Notes: generated from the letters alone by a model not told the origin. A DNA stretch of 64,000 bases from Mediterraneibacter butyricigenes (GCF_003574295.1 NZ_BHGK01000001.1:1612001-1676000); one strand, 5' to 3'. Counted from the stretch's first letter, positions 53,041-60,698 are shown. Made by a program: numbers and translations.

Positions 53041-53090
53041 AATAACGCCGGTGCGGGATTTTGATATCCAGTACCGGCGTTATTTATTCC
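53041..53090. terminator. Terminator in repeat R2, copy B
   Basis: AATAACGCCGGT (53041-53052) and ACCGGCGTTATT (53073-53084) form a perfect 12-base stem. Copy A has one mismatch here. Confidence 0.65.
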
Positions 53091-53122
53091 ACAGGGGCTT
53101 GGGGGTGTAGCCACCAAATATA

Positions 53123-53525
53123 CTATTCGTTTTCTGCTTCGGCAAGTTTGTTAAGGATCCACTCCCTATTGATAACAATATCCTCATCATCGCGGATATC
53201 TTTGAAATCAGTGCAGTGTGAAGAAGCAAATTCATACATATTGTCAATGTCAACTGCACCAGTGATCTCACCCTTATTAATGATTATAAGAATATTTGTT
53301 CCGTCGTCGTCGACAGCAAAGCGCAGTTCATCAAATTCTTTATCAGGATTATTCTCGTGAAGAGAATCTGTCACAAGTAATTTAACAAGTTCCATTATCC
53401 TGTCATCTTTACCTGCATCAAAAATCTGTATCTTTTCAATGAGCTGATTTGGTGATGTTACGATTCGGGCTAAATATTTTTTAGTACGAAAATCAAACAA
53501 AGCATTTTCACCATAAAACATTTCA
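53123..53525 (-). pseudogene. CpXC protein, C-terminal fragment
   Basis: The minus-strand frame matches the last ~130 residues of the CpXC protein at 31508, including EFDELRFAVDDDG and MYEFASSHC. The zinc-binding N-terminal part is gone: at 53526 the sequence changes to repeat R1. The open frame continues across the junction to 53776, but that part is antisense to an SdpI-like gene. Confidence 0.7.
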
Positions 53526-53599
53526 TACCTGGTTCGAAAGACTGATGGCGGATCAATAGAAGTTGTGATAGAATGAAGAAATCGATTTGAAGTGCAAAT
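53525..53599 (+). repeat. Repeat R1, copy B
   Basis: Matches 25025-25099: the last codons of the 24.7-kb hypothetical gene (TWFERLMA-like) and the spacer with GATTTG-AAGTG-CAAAT. Only the gene's 3' tip is present here. Confidence 0.8.
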
Positions 53600-53618
53600 T
53601 CGGAAGTTGTAGTAAAGG
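53596..53618 (+). repeat. Junction motif J3
   Basis: AAATTCGGAAGTTGTAGTAA plus AGG, at the same position relative to repeat R1 as J1, just before the SdpI-like gene. Confidence 0.4.
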
Positions 53619-53627
53619 AGGTTTACA

Positions 53628-54005
53628 ATGGGGTTTTGGATTTTTATGTTGATTATGGATCTGCTTCTTCCATTTACGATGATTGGTTTTGGAAGATATT
53701 TTATGAAAAAGGCTCCCAAGGAAATAAATTCAGTATTTGGATATCGGACTTCGATGTCTATGAAGAACAAAGACACATGGAAATTTGCTCATAAATATTG
53801 TGGTAAAGTCTGGTATGTCTGTGGAATGGTTATGTTGCCGATAACAGTAATATTCATGCTTTTAGTGATTGGAAAAAATGAAGATTGTGTTGGGAGTATA
53901 GGAGGAATTATCTGTGGTGTTCAACTTATTCCTTTAATTGGATCTATTCTTCCAACAGAAATAGCATTAAAAAAGAATTTTGATAAGAATGGAACAAGAC
54001 GATAA
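53628..54005 (+). CDS. SdpI/YhfL-like membrane protein
   Basis: A 125-residue protein with about three hydrophobic segments and the SdpI-family signature FGYRTSMSMKNKDTWKFAHKY (ends shown). SdpI gives immunity to the SdpC toxin in Bacillus by binding the repressor SdpR at the membrane; here no sdp toxin genes are nearby. AAAGGAGG precedes the ATG. Function in resistance is inferred from family only. Confidence 0.75.
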   Translation: MGFWIFMLIMDLLLPFTMIGFGRYFMKKAPKEINSVFGYRTSMSMKNKDTWKFAHKYCGKVWYVCGMVMLPITVIFMLLVIGKNEDCVGSIGGIICGVQLIPLIGSILPTEIALKKNFDKNGTRR

Positions 54006-54041
54006 ATTTCAATTTATATAAAATATTTGATGGAGTTATTT

Positions 54042-54947
54042 ATGAAATCAGCAGTTTATTTAGGAAAAGAAAATATTGAAGTGAGGGAGATTTCGACTCC
54101 CGTGTGCGGAGATAACGACATTCTCGTAAAAAATATCCGCTCCTCAATCTGCGGGACGGATGTAGCCGTTTACCTTAACGGTCCCGGAACCGGTCACAAG
54201 GTTACTGTCGGCGGCGAGTTCGGTCATGAAACCGTGTCGAGAGTTGTTGCTATGGGCAAAAGTATTACCAACGTAAAGGTCGGTGACAGAGTTTATCCAT
54301 ATCCGCTTAACGCAAAAGATGACAGAAAACGTGCACACTTGGTGGTTTTTCAGAGTATATTTTGATGCCGAATGCAAAGCTCAATCACTCCTACTATATG
54401 GTTGACGACAGTATCAGCGACAGAGTCGCTTCGCTGATAGAACCCTTTACCGTAGGCGGCAGAGCAGGTAATGATTTGCGACAAATCTGATTTCAGGCTG
54501 AATATCGCAAAGGAACTCGGTTTTGAAATCTGCAATATTTCCGAGAGCTTTTTGGATAAGGCAAAGGATCTGTTCGGTGAGGGCTTTTCAATTAACGGAC
54601 CGACTGCGGATATAGATATTTGGATTGACGCGGCAGGCGCGGAGTCTATTCTTGATGATTTTATCGAGTATGGCAAAGTTGACAGCCGTTTCGTCATGGT
54701 TGCGGTTAATAATGCGGAGCGAAAGATAAACTTTCTCCCGATTACCTACGCTTCAAAAGCGATTATCGGCTCAGGTGGATACCGTCCCGATGATGTAACA
54801 GATGTGATGAATATTATGAAAAGTCAACGATGGGATATTGAGAAAATAGTCACGGATGAGTATATGATTGATGATATTAATGACGCAATACGCAAAGCCG
54901 CTGATTCAGAGCATGCGTTTAATGTAGTGGTGAAATTTGAGCAGTAA
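54042..54947 (+). pseudogene. Zinc-type alcohol dehydrogenase, broken
   Basis: The N-terminal part has SSICGTDVAVYLNG with the zinc Cys and GGEFGHETV with the zinc His/Glu. The frame is lost near 54342 (GGFSEYILMPNAKL continues in another frame) and again near 54465. The GxGxxG coenzyme loop expected between EPFTVGGRA and MICDKSDFRLN is missing, so about 30 residues are deleted. The C-terminal part is intact from 54471. GC content is higher than in the flanking genes. Confidence 0.75.
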
Positions 54948-54959
54948 TATAAATCGAAT

Positions 54960-54982
54960 AAATTCAAGTTTGGAGAATTAAG
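54960..54982 (+). repeat. Junction motif J4
   Basis: AAATTCAAGTTTGGAGAATT plus AAG, 13 bases after the broken dehydrogenase gene. Nearly identical to J5. Confidence 0.5.
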
Positions 54983-55006
54983 AAAAGCGGAATTGTGAGG
55001 TTAAAT

Positions 55007-55626
55007 ATGATAAATAAAACGGAATGGAACAGAATGATGGAGGGTAAATTATATAATCCCTATAAAGTTGGTGATAATTCGTTTAAAAACGTTCATGCAG
55101 CTCAAAAAAGTTTAATGAATCAGAATACTGGAATGATAAAAGTGCTTTTGAAAAATTGAAAAAATGCTTTAAAGTAGCTCCTGAGGATATGGTACTAACG
55201 CCTCCGGTCTATTTTGATCATGGCGATAGAATATCATTTGGAAAACATTTTTATGCTAATACAGATTTGACTATATTAGATGAAAATTATGTTACGTTTG
55301 GGGATAATGTATTTTTGGCTCCCCACGTAAGTATATATACAGCAGGTCACCCGATTGATAAGGATGTACGCAACTTGGAACTGGAATATGCCAAGGCTGT
55401 AACAATAGGCGATAATGTCTGGATAGGTGGAAATGTTGTAATTAATCCCGGTGTCACAATTGGAAGTGATGTAGTCATTGATTCTGGTTCAGTTGTGGTA
55501 AAAGACATTCCAAGCCATGTTGTTGCAGGAGGTAATCCGTGCCATGTAATTAGACAAATAACAGATAAGGATAAAAATAATTGGCACACACAACTAAAAG
55601 AATATGAGGATGATATTGAAAAGTAG
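55007..55626 (+). pseudogene. Sugar O-acetyltransferase (LacA/Maa-like) with a one-base frameshift
   Basis: The N-terminal frame reads NRMMEGKLYNPYKVGDNSF, a Maa-type start, and the second frame continues with NESEYWNDKSAFEKLKK into a hexapeptide-repeat acetyltransferase (GDNVFLAPHVSIYTAGHPID, GGNVVINPGVTIGSDVVID). The shift lies in a run of six A's near 55108; one more A would join the frames. The catalytic His is in YTAGHPID. The second part is open from 55156. As in the bile salt hydrolase gene, a lost A in a homopolymer explains the break. Confidence 0.75.
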
Positions 55627-55673
55627 ATTTTTGTAATAGTTGTTTCGACAATCGGGATTTAAGGAGGTCTTGT

Positions 55674-56078
55674 ATGAAGAAAATCGTATGTACAATGCTA
55701 TGTATTATGCTTTTATTTGGTTTGAGTGCTTGTGGTGGAGATGTCAGTGAAGTAAAAACTTATAATGTTGAATCTGAGAGCTATTCAGAAGAGGATATTA
55801 AAGCCGCTATTGACACAATAAAAAAGGAGTTTAAGAGTGACTGGAAAGGATGCACTCTCACAGAAATTTACTATGCCGGAGATGACTGCACGAAAGATCA
55901 TAAAGATTGGGCAGACAGAAACAATGCAGATGAAGTCATTGTTTTATTATCTTCATTCGATGTTGATTCATCTGGTGGAGACGGGTCTTTGAATCCAAAT
56001 AGTACATACAGTGATTGGAAGTGGATTTTAGTTAGAACAGATGGCGGAAAGTGGCAGCATGTTGACCATGGATATTAA
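55674..56078 (+). CDS. Small secreted lipoprotein
   Basis: A 134-residue protein with a signal peptide and lipobox (LFGLSAC, Cys20). The mature part has an acidic helical region followed by a folded domain with two further Cys residues (KGCTLTEIYYAGDDCTK) and a VLLSSFDVDSS core. It resembles small DUF4829-like lipoproteins, without certainty. TAAGGAGG precedes the ATG. The first ~28 codons and leader recur at 42017-42125. Confidence 0.65.
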   Translation: MKKIVCTMLCIMLLFGLSACGGDVSEVKTYNVESESYSEEDIKAAIDTIKKEFKSDWKGCTLTEIYYAGDDCTKDHKDWADRNNADEVIVLLSSFDVDSSGGDGSLNPNSTYSDWKWILVRTDGGKWQHVDHGY

Positions 56079-56081
56079 GTC

Positions 56082-56103
56082 AAATTCCAGTTTGGAGAAT
56101 TGA
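56082..56103 (+). repeat. Junction motif J5
   Basis: AAATTCCAGTTTGGAGAATT plus GA, four bases after the lipoprotein stop codon and ahead of the MarR/radical SAM system. Confidence 0.5.
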
Positions 56104-56139
56104 AAAAAATGGAATTTACCTATTAAGACATATAAACTC

Positions 56140-56192
56140 TTGACAATAAAGCTCCTATATAGTATGTTTTTGATAAACTACTATATAGGAGC
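56140..56192 (+). promoter_or_regulatory. Promoter and MarR operator of the radical SAM system
   Basis: TTGACA (56140-56145) and TATGTT (56163-56168) form a promoter with 17-base spacing. GCTCCTATATAGTA (56151-56164) and TACTATATAGGAGC (56179-56192) are perfect 14-base inverted repeats with a 14-base gap. One arm covers the -10 side and the other holds AGGAG, the ribosome site of marR. So the repeat can act on DNA as operator and on RNA as a masking hairpin. Confidence 0.7.
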
Positions 56193-56198
56193 TTTTGT

Positions 56199-56636
56199 AT
56201 GGAAATGAATGGAGGATTTCTTGTCACCAAAATAAAACAGCTTGGAGACCGGATTTTCGAGAAGATTCTCAGTGAAAAGAATATTGATGCGTTTAATGGA
56301 GCCCAGGGACGTATTCTTTATGTGCTGTGGCAGGAGGATGGTATCTCAATCAGGTCACTCTCGACTAAATGCGGATTAGCGATAACATCTCTTACTACGA
56401 TGCTGGAAAGAATGGAAAATCAAGGGCTGATAAGCCGTGTTCAGTCTGAAACGGACAAAAGGAAAACACTCCTGTTTCTGACTGAGAAAGCACATGCCTT
56501 AAAGGGCGAGTACGATTCTGTATCTGATGAGATGGGCAGTATTTACTACAAAGGTTTTTCAGAGGAAGAAATTACCCGGTTTGAGGAATGCCTCGACCGC
56601 ATCAGAAAGAATCTTGAGGAGTGGCAGAAGTCATGA
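56199..56636 (+). CDS. MarR-type regulator of the radical SAM mobile pair system
   Basis: A 145-residue MarR winged-helix regulator (IRSLSTKCGLAITSLTTMLE recognition region, then QSETDKRKTLLFLTEK wing). It is the first gene of a three-gene operon; its stop overlaps the next start (ATGA). Regulators of this type accompany the radical SAM pair in many gut Firmicutes. It should repress its own promoter through the 14-base inverted repeat. The ligand is unknown. Confidence 0.8.
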   Translation: MEMNGGFLVTKIKQLGDRIFEKILSEKNIDAFNGAQGRILYVLWQEDGISIRSLSTKCGLAITSLTTMLERMENQGLISRVQSETDKRKTLLFLTEKAHALKGEYDSVSDEMGSIYYKGFSEEEITRFEECLDRIRKNLEEWQKS

Positions 56637-57322
56637 GTATTTGTATCAAAGATCAGATTCAGAACATGAATATCGTCATCGGCTGCACAGTGGGGTGTAC
56701 ATATTGCTATGCCCGCAACAACGTGAAACGCTGGCATATGATTGATGATTTCGCTGACCCTGAATTCTTTCCGGGTAAGCTCAAGATGATGGAAAAGAAA
56801 CGTCCGCAGAACTTTCTTCTTACCGGGATGAGCGATCTCTCCGGATGGAAGCCGGAATGGAGAGACGAGGTATTTGAAAAGATCCGTGAAAATCCACAGC
56901 ATCAGTTCCTGTTCCTTACCAAGCGACCTGATTTGCTGGATTTTGATACCGATCTGGAAAACGCATGGTTTGGCGCTACGGTGACGAGGAAAGCAGAACT
57001 GTGGCGTATCGACGTCCTTCGGAAAAACGTCAGAGCAAAACATTACCATGTTACCTTTGAGCCGTTATTCGACGATCCCGGCACAGTTGACCTTTCCGGA
57101 ATCAATTGGATCGTTGTCGGCACCATGACCGGAGCTCAGAGCAGGAAGATTCATACGGAGCCGGAATGGGCATGGTCTCTGGCGGACCAGGCACATAAGC
57201 TCGGTATTCCGGTGTTTATGAAGGAAGACCTTGTCCCTATCATAGGGGATGAAAATATGATTCAGGAAATGCCGGAAGAATTTAATAAAGTGTTAGAGGT
57301 ACAGAAATCATGGAAGAAGTAA
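56633..57322 (+). CDS. Radical SAM mobile pair protein A
   Basis: A 229-residue radical SAM protein with the iron-sulfur motif CTVGCTYCYAR near residue 18 (CxxxCxxC). The rest has FLLTGMSDLSGWKPEW and NWIVVGTMTGAQSRK-type segments seen in DUF5131-like phage/mobile radical SAM proteins. It overlaps marR by four bases and the second radical SAM gene by 13 bases, so the products are probably made in fixed ratio. The family is named for its mobile occurrence; the reaction is unknown. Confidence 0.78.
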   Translation: MSICIKDQIQNMNIVIGCTVGCTYCYARNNVKRWHMIDDFADPEFFPGKLKMMEKKRPQNFLLTGMSDLSGWKPEWRDEVFEKIRENPQHQFLFLTKRPDLLDFDTDLENAWFGATVTRKAELWRIDVLRKNVRAKHYHVTFEPLFDDPGTVDLSGINWIVVGTMTGAQSRKIHTEPEWAWSLADQAHKLGIPVFMKEDLVPIIGDENMIQEMPEEFNKVLEVQKSWKK

Positions 57323-58218
57323 TAAATGGAATCCTCATTCGTGAGGTGGAAACAAAGAACATCATGACTAAGTCTAGTCTGCCGGTAGGCGGTTACTCGG
57401 TCAATCCCTATGTGGGCTGTACACATGCCTGCAAGTATTGCTATGCTTCTTTTATGAAGCGCTTTACCGGGCACAAGGAGGAATGGGGCACTTTCCTTGA
57501 TGTGAAGCATTGGCCGGAAATTAAAAATCCGAAGAAATATGCCGGACAGCGGGTGGTCATCGGTTCTGTGACAGATGGCTACAATCCACAGGAGGAGCAA
57601 TTCGGGAATACCAGAAAACTTCTGGAGCAGCTGATCGGCAGTGACGCAGATATTCTGATCTGCACAAAGTCTGATCTTGTGGTACGGGATATTGATCTGC
57701 TGAAAAAGCTTGGACGAGTGACCGTTTCATGGTCGATCAACACACTGGATGAAAATTTCAAGAACGATATGGACTCTGCTTCAAGCATTGAGCGTCGTAT
57801 CGCTGCTATGAAGCAGGTATATGAAGCAGGGATCCGTACAGTCTGTTTCGTATCCCCGGTATTTCCCGGTATCACGGACTTTGAAGCGATCTTTGAGCGG
57901 GTAAAGGATCAGTGCGATCTGTTCTGGCTCGAAAATCTCAATCTTCGGGGTGGCTTCAAAAAGACGATTATGGATTACATAGCAGAGAAACATTCTGACC
58001 TTGTGCCGCTTTATGACGAAATCTATAACAAGCATAACCGCAGCTACTTTGAAGCACTTGAAGTAAAAGCTGAGAAAATGGCTAAGAAGTATGATTGTGC
58101 CTTTGTGGATAATGAAATGCCTTATGGCAGAGTCCCGCAGGGGCATCCGGTGATCGTAGATTATTTCTATCATGAGGAAATCCGTGGGACAGAGAATACC
58201 GGAAAAAGAAATCGCTAA
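57310..58218 (+). CDS. Radical SAM mobile pair protein B
   Basis: A 302-residue radical SAM protein with CTHACKYCYASF (CxxxCxxC) near residue 37 and a SplB-like core (VVIGSVTDGYNPQEEQ, ICTKSDLVVRDIDLL). It has a full-length TIM-barrel-like size, larger than protein A. The pair with protein A and MarR is conserved on mobile elements. A nucleic acid or peptide substrate is possible; the sequence does not tell. Junction motif J6 overlaps its stop codon. Confidence 0.8.
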   Translation: MEEVINGILIREVETKNIMTKSSLPVGGYSVNPYVGCTHACKYCYASFMKRFTGHKEEWGTFLDVKHWPEIKNPKKYAGQRVVIGSVTDGYNPQEEQFGNTRKLLEQLIGSDADILICTKSDLVVRDIDLLKKLGRVTVSWSINTLDENFKNDMDSASSIERRIAAMKQVYEAGIRTVCFVSPVFPGITDFEAIFERVKDQCDLFWLENLNLRGGFKKTIMDYIAEKHSDLVPLYDEIYNKHNRSYFEALEVKAEKMAKKYDCAFVDNEMPYGRVPQGHPVIVDYFYHEEIRGTENTGKRNR

Positions 58219-58243
58219 ATTCCCAGTTTGTTGAACTGAATCC
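58217..58243 (+). repeat. Junction motif J6
   Basis: AAATTCCCAGTTTGTTGAAC plus TGAATCC starts within the stop codon of radical SAM gene B. It shares its GAACTGAATC end with J2, 32 kb away. Confidence 0.5.
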
Positions 58244-58369
58244 GAAAAGCATTAGGGCGCAGCATCGGAACCATCTTCTTTTTGTTGTCTACCTATAATA
58301 ACGATTGGAGTAGTCGATTATGGACACTGCAATCAAAAAAATCTGAAAATATATTTATCAACATTACAT

Positions 58370-58463
58370 AAAAGTGTGTAGATGCACATAAAATGAGAAT
58401 ACATATTGAAATTCAGGTCGTTCTGTGATAGAATCTCATTACTAAAAAGTGTGCAGATGCACA
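58370..58463 (+). promoter_or_regulatory. Promoter with paired direct repeats before the ATPase gene
   Basis: AAAAGTGTGTAGATGCACA (58370-58388) and AAAAGTGTGCAGATGCACA (58445-58463) are 75 bases apart and hold the palindrome GTGCA-GA-TGCAC (one mismatch in the first). Between them TTGAAA (58406-58411) and TAGAAT (58429-58434), 17 bases apart, form a promoter. A repressor bound at both sites could loop out the promoter. Confidence 0.6.
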
Positions 58464-58481
58464 GAAATGGGGAGTGTAACG

Positions 58482-59735
58482 ATGGAGATTAAAAGAGACG
58501 CTTACCTACAGCAGCTGATCGAGCGAAAAGATAATGGAATGATAAAGGTGATTACCGGCATTCGTAGATGTGGCAAATCCTTTTTGCTGTTTACCATCTT
58601 TAAGAGATACTTACTGGAGAACGGCGTTGATGTTGATCATATTATTGAAATTGCATTGGATGGTATTGAGAACGAGGAATTAAGAGATCCCAAGGTATGC
58701 TTCAAGTACATCAAGGATGCCATGAAAGACGACGGGAAGTATTATCTCCTTTTGGATGAAGTGCAGTTCATGCCACGATTTGAGGAAGTGCTGAACAGCC
58801 TGCTCCGCATGAGCAATATTGATGTGTATGTCACCGGAAGTAATTCCAAGTTCCTGTCCAGCGACATTGTGACCGAATTCCGTGGCAGAGGTGATGAGAT
58901 TAGAATCTACCCTCTCTCCTTTGCAGAGTTTTATTCTGTCTATGACGGCGATTATGATGATGCCTGGGATGACTATATGATCTACGGAGGATTGCCGCAG
59001 ATCGTAAGTTTCCAGAGTGAACGACAGAAAGCGGACTATCTGAAGAACATCTTTGCAAATGTCTATCTGAAGGATGTTATTGAAAGAAATAAGATTCAGA
59101 ACGTGGATGAGATTGGGATTCTGGTTGATGTGCTTGCATCTGCAATCGGCGCACCGACCAACCCTTCAAAGATTGCCAATACCTTTGCCAGTGAGCGCCA
59201 GATGACTTATGCTAATAAAACCATCTCCAAGCATATCAACCATTTGACAGATGCCTTTTTGATTTCCAAGGCAAGCCGATACGATATTAAGGGAAGAAAG
59301 TATATCGGTGCAAATCTGAAATACTACTTTACTGATCTGGGACTGAGAAATGCACGTCTGAATTTCAGACAGCAGGAGCCTACTCATATCATGGAGAACA
59401 TTGTTTATAACGAGCTGCTGATCCGTGGCTACAATGTTGATGTGGGTGTCGTGGATATCTTCGATAAGGATAAAGAGGGCAAACGTGTTCGCAAGCAGTT
59501 GGAGGTTGACTTTGTGGTGAATCAAGGAAACCAGAGATACTATATCCAGGTTGCATATGACATGACTTCGGAAGAAAAACAGACGCAGGAGTTCAATTCT
59601 CTGCGTAATATCCCGGACTCTTTCAAGAAGATCGTCATTGTAAATGGCAGCAAAAAGCCTTGGAGAAATGATGAAGGTTTTGTCATCATGGGAATGAAGT
59701 ATTTCTTGCTGAATGCGAATAGTCTGGAATTTTAA
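58482..59735 (+). CDS. AAA-type ATPase with DUF4143-like C-terminus
   Basis: A 417-residue protein: Walker A TGIRRCGKSFLL near residue 27, Walker B YYLLLDEVQF, then VYVTGSNSKFLSS and a C-terminal nuclease-like fold with LEVDFVVNQGNQRYYIQVAYD (ends shown). Such ATP-binding DUF4143 proteins are frequent in gut bacteria, with no settled role. Start 58482 follows GGGGAG; the frame from 58449 begins inside the operator repeat. The gene end is part of repeat R4. Confidence 0.82.
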   Translation: MEIKRDAYLQQLIERKDNGMIKVITGIRRCGKSFLLFTIFKRYLLENGVDVDHIIEIALDGIENEELRDPKVCFKYIKDAMKDDGKYYLLLDEVQFMPRFEEVLNSLLRMSNIDVYVTGSNSKFLSSDIVTEFRGRGDEIRIYPLSFAEFYSVYDGDYDDAWDDYMIYGGLPQIVSFQSERQKADYLKNIFANVYLKDVIERNKIQNVDEIGILVDVLASAIGAPTNPSKIANTFASERQMTYANKTISKHINHLTDAFLISKASRYDIKGRKYIGANLKYYFTDLGLRNARLNFRQQEPTHIMENIVYNELLIRGYNVDVGVVDIFDKDKEGKRVRKQLEVDFVVNQGNQRYYIQVAYDMTSEEKQTQEFNSLRNIPDSFKKIVIVNGSKKPWRNDEGFVIMGMKYFLLNANSLEF

Positions 59736-59927
59736 GTCGATTTGAGTTGTTGCTGTGGTGTTGTTCTATTTCAAAAAAGAGTGAAATGATATAAATAAGG
59801 CCACGGCTGATTTCATGTTGGAACAGCCGTGGCTCAGTTTATTTTTTTATCCGTACAAACGAGACTGTTCCGCAGATTATGTAGAACAGACAGAGTACGA
59901 TTCCGATAGTGAGAACATACGAGAATA
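59719..59927 (+). repeat. Repeat R4, copy B (ATPase end and terminator)
   Basis: Matches 42131-42339 over 209 bases. It holds the ATPase stop and a strong terminator (GCCACGGCTG at 59800-59809, CAGCCGTGGC at 59824-59833, then a T-run). Confidence 0.85.
59800..59850 (+). terminator. Strong terminator after the ATPase gene
   Basis: A perfect 10-base GC-rich stem followed by TCAGTTTATTTTTTT, 65 bases after the stop. Confidence 0.8.
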
Positions 59928-59989
59928 AAGATGAACTTAAGAACGAAATAAACAAAAGTTTGTTGAATGAAAAATGTAAAAATCCAATG

Positions 59990-60041
59990 TTACGAGTTTC
60001 TTACGAGTTGCATTAAAAAAACTCGCAAGAAAACTCGTAAG
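59990..60041. repeat. Nested TTACGAGTT repeats before the helix-turn-helix gene
   Basis: CTTACGAGTT (60000-60009) and AACTCGTAAG (60032-60041) are exact complements; a second, imperfect pair (TTACGAGTTT at 59990, AACTCGCAAG at 60019) interlocks with it. Likely binding sites for the excisionase-like protein encoded just downstream. Confidence 0.55.
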
Positions 60042-60085
60042 AAAAAAAGTAAAAAAATTTGCTTTTGACCACTGTAAAACATGCT

Positions 60086-60107
60086 CTGAGCGTTTCGTTA
60101 TATGAAG
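60086..60107 (+). repeat. 22-bp inverted repeat, left arm
   Basis: CTGAGCGTTTCGTTATATGA plus AG is the inverted partner of 60699-60720 with two mismatches. The pair encloses 590 bases with the excisionase-like gene and a short partial frame. Confidence 0.6.
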
Positions 60108-60150
60108 GGATAATTTTTCTTTCATATTTCAAAGGAAAGAGGATAAAGAA

Positions 60151-60327
60151 ATGTCAGAAAAAAGATGTTATACAGTTCAAGAGTTACAGGAAATCTTAGG
60201 AGTCAGCAGACCTACTATTTATAACCTTTTAAAGAAAAAGGAATTCCGGAGGATCCAGTTGGATGGCGGAAAGTATCGCATCTCTAAGAAGAGTTTCGAT
60301 GACTGGCTCGATAACTTGGAACAGTAA
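60151..60327 (+). CDS. Excisionase-type helix-turn-helix protein (58 residues)
   Basis: A short winged-helix protein: YTVQELQEILGVSRPTIYNL, then GKYRISKKSFDDWLDNLEQ, followed by a stop. It is close in style to the ICE excisionase-like proteins at 16.9-18.4 kb but is not a copy. AAAGGAAAGAGG lies before the ATG. In complete elements an integrase gene would follow; here none does. A terminator-like stem follows at 60332. Confidence 0.75.
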   Translation: MSEKRCYTVQELQEILGVSRPTIYNLLKKKEFRRIQLDGGKYRISKKSFDDWLDNLEQ

Positions 60328-60331
60328 AAAA

Positions 60332-60380
60332 CAGGGTGTTGATCAGGCAGATTTTGTCTGCAATCGACATCCTAAATTTT
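60332..60380 (+). terminator. Terminator after the excisionase-like gene
   Basis: AGGGTGTTGAT and ATCGACATCCT pair, with an inner GCAGA/TCTGC stem (60332-60372), followed by AAATTTTT. Confidence 0.6.
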
Positions 60381-60447
60381 TATCTGGATTTGAGATATGA
60401 TATAAGAAAAAACACTAACACTAAAAAAGACAGGAAGTGAAGAATAA

Positions 60448-60630
60448 ATGGCAACAGCAATTATGAAACAAAAAGAAGTTCCGGAAATGGATGATGTTGC
60501 AGAAATCATTTCGAAGATATCAGAGGACAGTCCTTACAAACGTCGTCCAACGCAAAAGAGAATTTCTCCTTTCTCTTTTCGTTTTTTCTTCGTTCTTGAA
60601 TCAGGTCCGATTCTTTTAAGACAACTATAA
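60448..60630 (+). pseudogene. Truncated small gene of the element end
   Basis: A 60-residue frame. The first ~38 residues (MATAIMKQKEVPEMDDVAEI and the acidic helix after it) look like a real small helical protein found near excisionase genes. After KRRPTQKR the composition becomes Phe-rich and unlike a protein, so the gene is probably cut there. GACAGGAAG precedes the start. Confidence 0.45.
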
Positions 60631-60698
60631 TTTGTTCCTCATATATCAGAACGTAGAGAGGGCTTTTTACAAATAAAAAATGAATTTTATTTTTTTGC

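Larger units (their letters stand above)
52753..53526. repeat. Repeat R2, copy B
   Basis: Matches 31134-31908 at about 95% or more by eye. It carries the DUF6219-like gene, terminator and CpXC 3' part, inserted at the end of the TfoX-like gene and cut at 53526 by repeat R1 copy B. Confidence 0.85.

Noticed and set aside
25096-58243. Integron attC sites for the junction motif
   Set aside because: The motif lacks the paired core sites and long imperfect palindrome of attC, and no integron integrase is seen. I keep it as an unexplained motif.
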